From assembly GCA_947179485.1 (NCBI GenBank), contig OX359249.1:47443415-47507414 (forward strand): DNA of 64,000 bases, in the 5' to 3' direction. Below are positions 52,623-64,000 of this stretch, in pieces; the first letter of the stretch is position 1; every line of letters starts with the position of its first letter. The stretch comes from Allacma fusca. Its lineage: Eukaryota; Arthropoda; Collembola; Symphypleona; Sminthuridae. The notes below the pieces were generated by a model. The model did no database searches. It worked only from the letters and a program-made list of their open reading frames with translations, and had not been told where the DNA came from. The position numbers and the translations under genes were made by a program.

Positions 52623-52626
<4 letters not shown>

Positions 52627-54249
52627 CTGACGGGTCGGGATTGAAAAGGTAGGAAGGCATGTGAGTATGCCTTTAAATATAGAGTTACATATAGAATGTG
52701 TATAGATGCGTATGTTCTTGATAATATGAATGATCCAAATTGAATGGAGGCGGATGAGCCAGATGGAATATATAATACATAGCCTTTGGATACCCTTTGT
52801 CTGTGTAATGGGAGAGAGTGGTATATAAGTTTTGGAGGAGAAAAGAGGGATATGTATATCTATATGAAATAATGGTTGAAAAAGGATCGATACAGAGAGT
52901 TTAAAGTAATAGGAAAAGGGAGACACGGAAGGTACATAAAGCCCTCTGTAATGTACTTATCCGACCGTCCTCGTTTGTATGCAGAGAGTTGTCATGGAAT
53001 GGCTTGACTTCCTAATAACAAATCTCCATCCTATAAGTAATACAAACACTACTATCATATTAACCTCTGTGGATACACTTTTTGAACCGTTCCTATATCT
53101 ATATACCTGCATATTTGATATCTTCACAATGACAAACATGTATGTCATTAGGCATGTTGAAGTATTTTGTGTGTGTGTATGAAGCTCGGGATGTCCGGAC
53201 CTGTTATACTTTTGTAATCTTGACTACTATACATATGTAGGTATCTATCTACATATGTACTTATCTATATATGTAGATATATTTGCACCCAATTATATAG
53301 AAGTGCGTAGAAGGGAGTCAGTTGGGTCAAAGAGGGTTTTAGGACTTTTTCAGTTAAACTTTATAGTCTTGAGTATCTCCGCCTTCTATTATTAATCCAT
53401 GCTTATCTAAGAATCTACAAAGCATTTAGATGCGAAAATGTGGCAACAACAGAAGACTCTCGTTTAGACTATTCAACTTTAACTACGACTGTAAAGGCAT
53501 ATCTCTATCTCTGTTGTGTGTATTTGTGTGTGATGATGGTGGGATGAGGAGAGTAGTGTGGCAACAAGTTTTTCCTCCTTTACTATCTACATCTACTACT
53601 ACACAACTACACACTCGACACACCAGTCATAGGAGTATTATATAGCAATTCATAAAGCACTAAATAGTCCTCTTCCTTTTCAGTTTGCATCACCACACGC
53701 TTTTAATCATGCAGGAATTTAAAAGTTTCCGTCTCTCCCCACTATATACTCTCTACTCTAAATATTAATTTTCACTCGGATTCTCTCTCAGCATATGTAC
53801 TTAGTACGAGAGGGACGTAGCTCCCCGGGTATTATTATATACGGAGGTATTTTCTTTCTACACATTTCTCCTAGGTCCAGTTACATGGGGGTAGTAGTGT
53901 CCCCATCTCCTATTAATGTACGGACCCATGAACAGTGCCCAGACATTCGGGAAGAGAAATAATGTGGGAGTAGTAGAGAATCATCCGACTCGGGGAAATG
54001 TGACAGTTGTGAGGGGCTACAAATATTTGTAAATATTTGGAAGGACAAAACCTACAGAAACTTTATCATTTAATGAAATCTTTTAATATGATCCATTTAA
54101 AATTCAAGAGTTCACAAAGCCCAAGGAAATATCAATACATAAATGCGTATGTGGAAATCCTATGGATTGGAAATTATTTAAGTAAATATGTACGTATCTG
54201 TATAAAAATAAATCCTCGTACTTTTCCAATCTAGAACATACTTGTGATA

Positions 54250-54279
<30 letters not shown>
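54250..54279. repeat. (ATT)n microsatellite
   Basis: About ten ATT units. Confidence 0.94.
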
Positions 54280-54282
<3 letters not shown>

Positions 54283-54574
54283 CTATTTTTTTATCGTATT
54301 TCTGCCTTATATGTGTGTATTTCAAAAATTAGGGAACAGGCTACAGCAGTTTGATGAGTGACACAGAGAGAGGCCTTATGATAAGGATTTTTTGTTACAC
54401 CATGAGGAACTTTGTCTGACGTACATTGGCGCTTGAATTGCAGAGGATTAATGATTTTCGTGTATTTTTTTTTATTTGCCAATGTATGTATGTTTGTATG
54501 TACTAGAAGTAGTCAGTACTGATACTTAGACTGTAGTTAATTCTTACAATATCATCCTTCAATGATACTTACAG

Positions 54575-54636
54575 GATTTTCCGGAATGTGTGGAAGATCT
54601 GTATCCGATGGGATCCAAAGTGTGGGCTCTACAAAT
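54575..54636 (+). other. Unrecognised 62-nt segment with splice-like borders
   Basis: ACTTACAG at 54567-54574 is followed by an open frame starting DFPECVEDLYPMGSKVWALQ, then GTATGT at 54637. Residue composition looks protein-like and the entry phase (0) fits ARID5 exon 2, but the residues do not resemble the family at that position. It could be an alternative cassette exon or chance. Confidence 0.15.
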
Positions 54637-55067
54637 GTATGTACATATATGTATAATTATATACATATGTAGTGTTCCAATTGAAACTCATCTCCTCAGT
54701 TCTTCCCAGAGAGACTTGAGTAGGGCACACTATACATGTAGTTATGTGTAATTACTTTTAATTACTGAGGAGTTGTGGAGCGGCCACAGTGAATGTAAAC
54801 AAGGGTTTTCAACCTCATTTAATCTTTCCATGTTTTGTGTTTGTTGTTCCTGTTCGTTTTGAAATTATGCATGGATTGACATGCTTCTGGAATATTGCCG
54901 GCAGTGTAGTGTAATTTCAAAATGGAGGGATGTAGTTCCGTCGTACTACAGTACTGCATTAAATATCCTTAATTTACGCGGTTACGATCCCTGTTCCATG
55001 GCTTATTTAAGATGATACCTGGGACTCGGTTCCTGAGACCCAACCCAAGGTTTTTCTAATAATTATT

Positions 55068-55088
55068 ATATATATATATATATATATA
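55068..55088. repeat. (TA)n microsatellite
   Basis: Pure TA repeat. Confidence 0.92.
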
Positions 55089-56889
55089 AAAGTAATAATT
55101 AATTATTCCACGTGCATACGACCCCTCCGTATATGGAACTGGTAGAGACTTGGAAATATACTGGAATGGCAAGTATGTATATACATAATTATATATAGGT
55201 ACGTAGGGTATATACACTCCTACCATTTTATCTTATGGAGATAACCTGTCCCACAGTACTTTCATTGGACACGTAGCAAATCAGAATTAAATAAAATACA
55301 TTTGTTTCACCATCACAGTGGGATTTTTGTGTTGCTCCTAGAGTCCTCCCTGTTGTGTATCTATACTTATATGTAGTTAAGGCAAAAACAGAGACTGACT
55401 ATGGTTTTCAAAGAGCTGAGACGTGGAGGTTTATTTCACCATCAAGACTTTGCAAGTTGACCCATCAGATTTGAGTGTGTACACCAGAATGGAAGGAAAC
55501 AAAAGGTTACATGAGCACAAACACAGGCACATAAATTATGGTTCTTTTTGTCGCTGTAGTATTATAATGTGATAGGGATACATAATAATAGAATTTGTCC
55601 ACGATAGTGGTTCTTGTGGTCTTAACAAGTTATGTATGTGTGTGTTTTTGTGTATTCATTAAGAGTTTTTTAAACAAGTCTACATCAGAGGAATAAAGCA
55701 GGGGAACAATGTTAGCATAATTACAAATTTTATTCCTCTAGGATCCACAACCTCTGGGTCTTTTAGGAAAAAGTTATATGTTGTCCCTCTTTTTGTTGTC
55801 CTATCATTTGTGGTCGTCGGGCTACAACTCCACTACTCTGCTGATAACTACCATAATAATTTTTTTTCCTGGCGAAGATTCGCAAGTCAGGTTTTGCCCA
55901 TGCATAATGTTACATACTAAATAAATTATTATCTACTTTTATGGTGGAAAATATTATTTCTACTGGTTGGATTTTGTCTCTTGAGCCAACCACCGATATG
56001 TCCACCTTTAAATTGACAAATATTCTCAAATTATGCATACTTTTCATGCACTATGCATTTACAATCCATTATAATAATTTATGTTGCAAAGAAAACCTTC
56101 TTCATTCGAAAAAACAAGTTGGGACTCCATATAATAATGTGTCTTCATCTTCTCCTATGGGAAATGACATTGCGGGGATTCGTCTGTGGAGGATTTGACA
56201 TAGCCAGACTGCTTGGCAGTGGTTGATTTTTCAAGTGTTTTCCCTGACACTGTAAGAAAGTACGAAACAGGAAAAAGGAGTATGTGGTGTGAAAAAAAAA
56301 CGAAGCTTTTGAAAGTTAGCAAATGAGGAGTTGCATCGAGGTACAAGTTGGTGGCTCTCCTAGTTTGAAATTAACTTGGGTCCATGTGTAGTGGATGTGA
56401 GATAGTTGTATTACAATGAAGTGTAAGATATACTTTTATTTACATGTAGATACATATATAATTATAGAGATGTATAAATACATATAAGTAGACATATGTA
56501 ATTACATGTAGATACATATCTCACCTTCAACTCTGTGGTAAGTTTTGGATACTACCTGGAAGGACGGAAGTTATTGTAGAACGTGCAACGGCTTTTCCAC
56601 GCTCCACTACCCACCATGCCTTTATACTTTTATGTAATTACGTATATATGTACGTTATATAGGTATGTATGAATGTATACATATATGTTTACTGGAAGTA
56701 TAGAAGTTAGGATTTTCTTCTTGACGGGTAGTACGCAAATAGTTCGGAGGAAGTTGGGTGCTTGTGGGAAAGATTTTCCTACTTTTACTTCTCTCGAGTT
56801 CGACTTAGTTAGCCCTGGGTTCTCTGTCTCACTCTTCAGTATGGTTAAAGTTTTTGCAAGTTTCATTAGAGAAATAGTTGTTGTGAAAG

Positions 56890-56890
<1 letters not shown>

Positions 56891-56938
<48 letters not shown>
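56891..56938. repeat. (GA)n microsatellite
   Basis: About 48 bases of GA. The frames at 56630-57091 (-) and 56673-56948 (+) owe part of their length to it. Confidence 0.97.
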
Positions 56939-56940
<2 letters not shown>

Positions 56941-58782
56941 GAATTTGAATTGAGTTAGTACATTTCAGAACGATTCTCCTGTCAGAGGAAAATATAGATC
57001 TTTCTAACCTTCTTATTAAAACTTCCAAGACTGGGACCAAGTACTTATAGATAATTACTTGAGAATAAATATGTAAAGTTGAGAAGAACATATTTATATG
57101 TTACTCCATGTTCTCCGGATCTGTAGCAATACGTGAGGGATTTAATTGTAAACTTTTAATGTATCTATTCTTTTAGTAATGTCAGCTGAATTTGCATGAG
57201 TCTAAATAAAATGCTTACTTGCTCTTATTCTCACAGATTAATGATGTCCTGGGTGCATGTACTAATAATTGTATGTATGGGGGAGTAGTGTGTAGTAGGG
57301 ATTAGGGATGAGGAGAGGAAATAGGATTTAGTCATGCGTATAAGTTTTTAAGGAAGGAACGAATTTAAAAACTTTTACATAACAAAAGAATCAGATATTT
57401 GGAGGGTGAATATACATACATATCTATATGAAGCTATAGTATAGCGTGTGGATGCTCATGAAGCTTTCAGTTATTTTTTCCGTGTGAATGACATTTAGAA
57501 GAATTGAATGTGAATGTTATCAAATGAACTCTGACCTTTTTTTTCTGAAAGGTTCACTCAAAGATGAGATTCCATATGGTACCAGTTGGATGCGTGTTGC
57601 ATACATTTATTGAGTCAAGAAAAAGTTCAAGTTTACTTTTCTTTCCCTGGACTTGTGTATCTATCTATGTATGTATGTATATGTAGATACCTAATTGTAC
57701 GTATGTAATACTGTTTACATGAACGATGCATATGTATAGATATCTCTATAGGTATATAAATATATACATAGAGGGGTATCGTCATCATTGAAGAATCCTG
57801 CTAAAATATTGAACAGGCTGGGATTCTTATTTTTCCTCAAACTTTTAAACCATTGCGAAAATATTTGTCCGTACCATTGTGTGTCCCAGAAGGATTTTCC
57901 TAAAGCTGGAATGTCCTCTCCAAAATATAAATAAATAAAGGCAATCAGCATTTTCTGGCCGCCAGTTCCAATCCAGACTCTCAATCATTCTTTCTGTCCT
58001 CCATACAAAATACTTTGGAAACTGAGAGAGATTAAGGGACGCATACATATTGACATGTATTTACATGTAGGGAGTGCATTGTGGTTTGATTGAAGTAAAT
58101 TGGAACCATTTTTCAAACGTTACCATATTTTTACTCCCTCAATAGAAACAAATATCTACGTATAGATGTTACCATATACAGCATCTACTTTTGTTGATGT
58201 GCTCATTTATTTTTATAAGTCGAATTTTGTGCTTGAGCAAGCTCTATATACATAGTCATTGTGGTCCATTTTTTGACATCGTCACATAAGCAGAGAATAT
58301 TTTCATGGAATTCACTGTTGTTGTAAACATAATTACATATAATTGAATCCGTACATTTGAATATTTTTGTCTGTACATACATAGGTACATTTGTGTATGT
58401 ACTATTCTCAAGAGTTGTTTTTTTTTTATTGTTGTTGTTATTGTTCCAATAAATTTCCTTTTGGATAATAAAAGCAGAAGAGAAACTCTGGGATAATTTT
58501 GAGTGTCAAAAGCTGAAAGGATATTAGAAATTTATTTGAGATAATTACATCGTTGACAAATTGTTTTGAACATGCATTTTTTATTCTCACTTTATCTATA
58601 AAAAAATTACTTTTTAACTGTCAATGGTAGTGAGTTTTTAATGATTAGAGAGTCTTCAAAACTAATTGCAGCTACCTTTGTATAGATATATAGTTTAGTC
58701 ACACAAGGGACGACGTGAAGGATTTAAATAGAATTATTTGTACTCTAATGTGATGGCGTGTGTGTGGATCCATGCCTGTGTA

Positions 58783-58803
58783 TGTGTGTGTGTGTGTGTG
58801 TGT
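58783..58803. repeat. (GT)n microsatellite
   Basis: Short GT repeat. Confidence 0.93.
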
Positions 58804-59153
58804 TTGTAGTGTGTGGAGATATTTGGAGGGGTTATTATTGGATGGAGCAAGTTCCTCAGATAGAGAGACGAAAGGAGAGGAGAGAGAATTTAATTACTTT
58901 TGTTTTTCAGGATGCATTGTACATAAGTTGGTAAAGTTTAGTATGTGGAGATAATTATAGCTATGTCGGCATTACCATATCCGTCCCAGTAGCACATCCA
59001 CCAACATAATAAACCATTATGGCTGCATAGGTTGGAGGTGGAGGGCGGGAGAAATAAATGCAAAATGTGTCTGAAAACGGGGGAAGCGATAAAAATATAA
59101 AGTAATAAATGCACATGTGTAGCCCAAGGCAGAGATAAATGCAGGAGAGTGGA

Positions 59154-59156
<3 letters not shown>

Positions 59157-59186
<30 letters not shown>
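59157..59186. repeat. (GA)n microsatellite
   Basis: Pure GA repeat. Confidence 0.95.
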
Positions 59187-59190
<4 letters not shown>

Positions 59191-59248
59191 TTGAAGATAG
59201 TTTTGTGAGGGTAGAGCGGACGACACCATATCACAGAATACTGCACAA

Positions 59249-59280
59249 ACACACACACACACACACACATACACACTCAC
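59249..59280. repeat. (AC)n microsatellite
   Basis: AC repeat with ATAC and ACTC interruptions. Confidence 0.95.
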
Positions 59281-60508
59281 ACTGTAAGTTGCATTGAGAC
59301 GATAGTAGTCTTAAAAGTTTTTTCCCTTTTATAGCTTAATTTTCTTTTCTATGTACGGAGTATTATTATATAATAGAAAAGACCATCAAGTGGAGGGAAT
59401 GGCAGTGTCCTTCCTTCTTCATAAGTTGAAATTTGGGAACATGTATTTTGTGATGGGTCTTCTTCCCACACTATGGTATGTCCATGCGTATGCGTATAAT
59501 TATATGTGAGTACATACTCTCACAGACTAGGACTTATAAATGTGTCAGGGGAGACTAGACCGGGGGTTTTTAGTTAGAAATCCTGTGCCAAGTCCAGGTA
59601 TACGACAGGACCATGGCTCACTGTTTTTAAAGTATGTAGATATTTTTGATATGGCAGGGCAGGACTGTCCGTAAAAGTCGGTTTCTTTCTATCTTGAGTA
59701 TTTACTCCTAGTCCCTCCCTATCCATACATATGACGTCCAAATCCAATAACGTGTATGTTTTTTACCGTGATATACTGGGCACAAAGATGAAGCAGGGGA
59801 CGAGTGGAGGTCTCCATATATTTTATCCTCTATTTGTGTGTGTGCATGTGTACAGGCTGGGACTAAATACTTCTCCCCTTTTTTCCCTTCCCAGCCCCCA
59901 TGGAATGAAGTGAGCTGGAAAATGGGGCATAAGGACGTATAGCCTATATACTTACATAAACAGAGTCCCACATTTTGATGGGAAATTTCCTTTTGTGGTA
60001 ATTTAAAAAAATATTTTAAATTACTGAATTGAATCTGTACAAATTCCTACTTAGGATATTAAGCCCAGTCTATCAGGGACCATCTGAGGGACATTTAGTC
60101 CAAGTCAAAAATTGTATCATTGAGGAATATATGTATAAATAATGTAGATCAATATTTTAGGCTCTAGTCACTTTAGAGGGAAATAATGAAGTGAAACTAT
60201 GTATTTGTAATAAATCCCGTATGGAATAACAGTAATGTAATTTCCAGCTTGGCTACGTCACTACTGTAGATTAAGCGTATTTGGAAATATTTCCCCATCC
60301 CCTGGATAAGGCATGGAGTGATGGAGTAGTGGGTCGTGTAGGGAGAAATATAAACAGGGATCAAATTGAAAACTTCACGCACAAAATAAGTACATCTCAG
60401 CTTTGGTTTTATTTTTGAAGGCCTGGATGGTCGGGATGTAAATATGTGGGGGTTTTTAAACGTTTTATATTCTCGGGATAAGTCTATCTATGTATATATA
60501 CATACATA

Positions 60509-60721
60509 TCTATATATAAAAGACTTGCTCAGTTTTTTCAACTCTCTGATCCGTCCATTCGGCCATCCCTTTCTCCGGTCGATTTCTCCAAAATGGTAAT
60601 TCAGAAATAAGGGTTGACAGAAAATGTGGAACCATTCTGATTGTTCGTCCTTTCTATGCGTGCCCTGTTCCAGGACTCTAGAGCCATTTCACATCCTATG
60701 TGTATTCTACACATGCCCTGG
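60509..60721 (+). mobile_element. Possible short Helitron-like relic
   Basis: The left edge reads A/TCTATATATAAAAGAC, similar in style to Helitron 5' ends, and is followed by a GC-richer run (CCGTCCATTCGGCCATCC) unlike its neighbours. Near the right edge is a perfect 7-bp stem with a 3-nt loop (60698-60714), then CTGG (60718-60721), which fits the CTRR end. Against it: the base after CTGG is A rather than T, the stem is short and close to the end, and TATATA words are common here. There is no coding sequence in it. Confidence 0.25.
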
Positions 60722-62194
60722 AAAATACCAACTGGTGCGGGACTTAAAGGCTCTTAATTGCATTTAAATTCATATTTGTGTAAGGGAATTCCTTTTTGCC
60801 GAACAATTATATCACTACTATTATATTTATCAATCCTGGAGCGGGAGAGTCCGAAATTTTTGATTACTTTTCCTAAATAGTGTCAAATATCGTATTTCAC
60901 AGATGGTGTATCAAAAATATTGAGATAAAAAATATAATTTGAATAAATTATTTGTGATTGTTTCCTCAATTCGTATGAACTTATTCAAGGGAGCTAGCTG
61001 GTGAAGGAATGATAGTAATAAAAAAAAATAGTATCGGAGTATCGGTGACAATAGAACTGTAAAATGAATATCGTTACTTTCGTTTCTTTTGAACTTTGAC
61101 GACACTGGAATTATTACTCAAGTATGGATGCTTAAATGACTGGGCTTCAGAAAGCATTGTGTTTGTGTATCTAGATGTACTTACCTATGGGCATATCTTA
61201 AAATGTGTCTCTAAAAAAATTAACAAAAGGAGTAAGGCTAGAATTTCGAGGGCAATTTTTCCTTTACCTTGATATATCTCATCCTTCAGTCATAATTTAT
61301 TATAATAGTAATGCACATACATACATAATATATAAGTATCTATCTATATTTATTCATAGCCATTTATAAATATTACCGAAGTCATTGTAGTCTCAAAAAT
61401 CCAACTTGACAATATCACAATCATAACAATATTCACTTATTTTTTTTTTGTCTATCCTCACTTGCAATGCATCATGATGCATTCAAATTGTGTACATGGT
61501 CACTCCATCCCATCATCATCATCATTCCTAAGATAGGAGTTTGGAGGTATGTAACATTCTACATATACTTTGAAGGTATGAGGAGTCCTCATGGCCTGTA
61601 GCCCTATACTTACATTTGTATTTGTGGGTCTATGTAGTACTACTCAAGGGAAGTCTCGGCTCTCATACATACCTCAGACTAATATTGGACTCATGCGGGA
61701 TTGGCTCCTTCCTAACAAAACAGTCTTGCGGTTATTGATGGCGGTATAGAGAAATGCATTCTTTTGCCTCCTTAAGATTCTTTCGAGGAATTCTGGGTCA
61801 TGTGTTTATTATTTTTATTCTGGGTTCCGACAGTTCCCGTCCCTTCCCCCAAACGCTGTTCGCAATCAACCCGTAATTGTTTATGTACCGCCTAGACTCC
61901 GTGTAATTATATTTATCCAGGGAATGTTTTAATAATTTACGTTTTGTTAGCGGGATTATTGTCCACATGAATTGGATTTCGTTGTTCCTTAAAATAATAA
62001 ATTTGTTGTTTTTTTTTTTTTAAAAAACACACACATTGAAGTGTTAGAATCCTCCCTGATGGTTTTAAATTGCCAGGATATCTCTTGTTGTTACAGTTAC
62101 ATTACTGGAACGATTACTGGGCCTGACATGGTTATTTGACTGGGATTGTGTGGTAGGGAGGGGGTATATATGGAGATCTGACAATGTTAGTCAA

Positions 62195-62224
62195 ATGAGC
62201 GTTGAAGAGACTCCGGGGATTTTT
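62195..62224 (+). other. Unrecognised ATG-to-donor segment, possible alternative first exon
   Basis: ATG at 62195 opens MSVEETPGIF and runs in phase 0 to a strong donor, GTGAGT, at 62225. A TATATAT word lies about 30 bases upstream of the ATG. An ARID5 isoform that starts downstream of the N-terminal domain would need such an exon. The signals are short, so chance is likely. Confidence 0.12.
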
Positions 62225-63159
62225 GTGAGTGAGGATAGAGACTAATAAACTAAAATGTCCTTCCTGCTTTGATATGTAGCACAGGGTTAGGAGTCTATGT
62301 GTATCTACTTCTCAGTGTATATGGGAAGTTATAATAATAATTATAATAAATTTGAAGTCATTATGTTGTGAACTATATACACACATATACATAGATACAT
62401 GTGTACTAAGTATTCGCAATGTCGAGTGTCTATAGAATTAAAATGACATTAATTTGTGGCATGGAAGGATGCTTCCCTAAGTATCCATTCTCCTCTCGTC
62501 TGAGCCCTTAATAATTATCTTGAAATCTTTCCAACTCCGAAACAATCAACTGTCAAGTGTGTCCTTAGAGAAACTAACGACGGATTTTCTGAGAAAGGAA
62601 GACTCATTAATCATTATATTTTGATTCAATCCTCACTACTACAGTATAGAGGGAGTCTCATATACTTACAGTATGAGAATAATTAGTATTATTTATAAAT
62701 ATTTACGTTATTAAATTTGCTGGAGGGAGAGGGAATGAACACCTGGTGGGGTAATGTATTTTGCAATATCTATATAATTATTGTATATATGTATAATTAT
62801 ACTTATATATTCGTTTATATTATCCGACACTCCTGATATTGTTTTTCTTTTGACGGGTGTGGGACAGGATGATTGGAGATCCATGTAATGTTTGTATTAA
62901 TTTATTGTTGTTATGTGTGAGAGGACGGAAAGAAATATAAAGTACTTTTTGTCTTTTGGTGGTCCCCGATCGATACACCATCGTCGACTTGTAAACTAAA
63001 CTTTGTGAAACCCTGTGGAAAACGAGGGAAATCTTATTATATTCGAAGGATCGTATGCATGGGTCCGGGCAGAGGTACATCTTAGGTATATCTATAGAGG
63101 TATAATCATCCCTGTCTATATTTAGGGATGGGAAAGGGTTCGGGAGCATTTGTAGGGGA

Positions 63160-63180
63160 ACACACACACACACACACACA
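63160..63180. repeat. (AC)n microsatellite
   Basis: Short pure AC repeat. Confidence 0.94.
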
Positions 63181-64000
63181 GCTCAGTGTTTTACATAGTT
63201 ACCTCTGATACAGATAATGATATATATATATACAAGATCCATATATTTTGTTGGATTCTATGAGGGAGAGCCGTGGAGCAAAAGTACAAACAGGAAGGAT
63301 GTAGCTAAATGTTTAAGTTGAACTTGCTTTTGTGTCAAGATGTACCTCTCTTCCTAACACCTTATATACATATACCTGTCTCTCCGCATCTCCATAGAAA
63401 ATATTTATATATATCTATAATTACATATATGTGTCTTCAAAGAAAGTTGGAGTAGAATGTGGCCTTTGGAAGTTACACATAGTATGGGGATATATATATA
63501 AGTATAGATACATTGATGTTACCCTCTATGACGGCGGAAGTAGGGAAGGAGAGATGGTACCATGGATACTTGGGATACCCCTCTGTCCTATATGAGGACC
63601 TACATATACATACATACATAGCTCCGGATAGTACAGTTTTTGATGTGGAAGCATCCCGTGCGAAATTTATATTCAGTGGGGAAGGAACTTTTTTTTCTAT
63701 TTTTTTTTTTAGATGCCTGCATTCATGCAATTCGGATATATGTGTATATAGGTAAAGTGGCTCTTACATTCTATTTACAAATCTGCTGGCTCTAAGCCGG
63801 CCTTCCGGGCTGGTGCATGGAAACCTTAAGGAATATTTATTTACATATAAGGGTCATGCATGCTATGGAAAAATGCTCGTCCATGTATGGATTTCCTCGA
63901 GTCCAGGAGCTGGGTGCATATACATACATGGATACCTATATTTTAGGTATATGAGTGTGCGTAAAAACTCTATTGAAAATTGGTTTGTTCCTTTGCAACT

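Larger units (their letters stand above)
41277..64000 (+). other. Start of ARID5 intron 2 (at least 22.7 kb, 3' end not seen)
   Basis: It opens with GTAAGA directly after GAG at 41276. The next exon should begin in phase 0 and encode something like the family's D-E-V-x-A-x-S-E-K stretch. I searched the + strand by eye after acceptor-like sites and found no match, so exon 3 is probably beyond 64000. The region is AT-rich with many simple repeats, a complete hAT-type element at 44787-45203, a possible Helitron-like relic near 60.5 kb, and a few short open frames with splice-like borders that match no family. I see no other gene in it. Confidence 0.6.

Noticed and set aside
56673-56890. KVFASFIREIVVVKG as a match to the exon 3 E-K-V-I-V-K motif
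   Set aside because: After the acceptor at CACTCTTCAG the required phase reads into an immediate stop, and the similarity is too weak.
57557-57689. Frame after the acceptor-like site TTTTTTCTGAAAG
   Set aside because: The phase-0 reading (VHSKMRFHMVPVGC) does not resemble the next expected ARID5 segment and ends in a TATG repeat.
57715-58048. Two overlapping minus-strand frames (89 and 67 codons) with many Trp and Phe
   Set aside because: They share the same DNA in different frames, match no known family, and lack clear splice borders. This was the most protein-like of the rejected minus-strand frames.

Overview
This window is AT-rich, intron-dominated eukaryotic DNA. It has long non-coding stretches, dozens of (CT)n/(GA)n, (GT)n and (TATG)n/(TACA)n simple repeats, GT-AG splice sites, and no operons, rRNA or tRNA that I could see. 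The one clear gene belongs to an animal family (ARID5). The sequence texture suggests an arthropod, perhaps a copepod such as a sea louse, but that placement is inference from repeat style only.

The coding content I can defend is the 5' part of an ARID5-type (AT-rich interactive domain 5) gene on the + strand. Exon 1 carries only eight codons (11248-11271) and ends in a consensus donor. Exon 2 (41040-41276) is 79 codons in phase 0/0. It encodes the conserved N-terminal domain with the blocks IAEIQLLW and KLYFLPENTPEGR, which resemble vertebrate ARID5B. Joining them gives intron 1 of 29,768 bp. I found no exon 3, so intron 2 runs at least 22.7 kb and probably leaves the window. The ARID DNA-binding domain must lie downstream of this window.

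Layout: 1-8400 is non-coding, relatively A/C-rich on the + strand, with several microsatellites. 8400-11271 is a candidate promoter and 5' leader zone, with a GA tract, an initiator-like site, a splice acceptor with a 70-codon frame, a TATA box at 11012, and a 382-nt ATG-free stretch ending at the start codon. 11272-41039 is intron 1, T/G-rich on the + strand by eye, with a dense run of same-oriented (CT)n tracts at 31-38 kb. 41277-64000 is the start of intron 2. It contains a complete non-autonomous hAT-type transposon (44787-45203) with 19-bp inverted ends and an 8-bp target duplication, and a possible Helitron-like relic near 60.5 kb.

Most short open frames are chance frames, often over a repeat. 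A few with splice-like borders are listed at low confidence. I saw no CRISPR array, no rRNA, no viral gene and no novel multi-gene system. The most useful results are the ARID5 gene structure and the hAT element.
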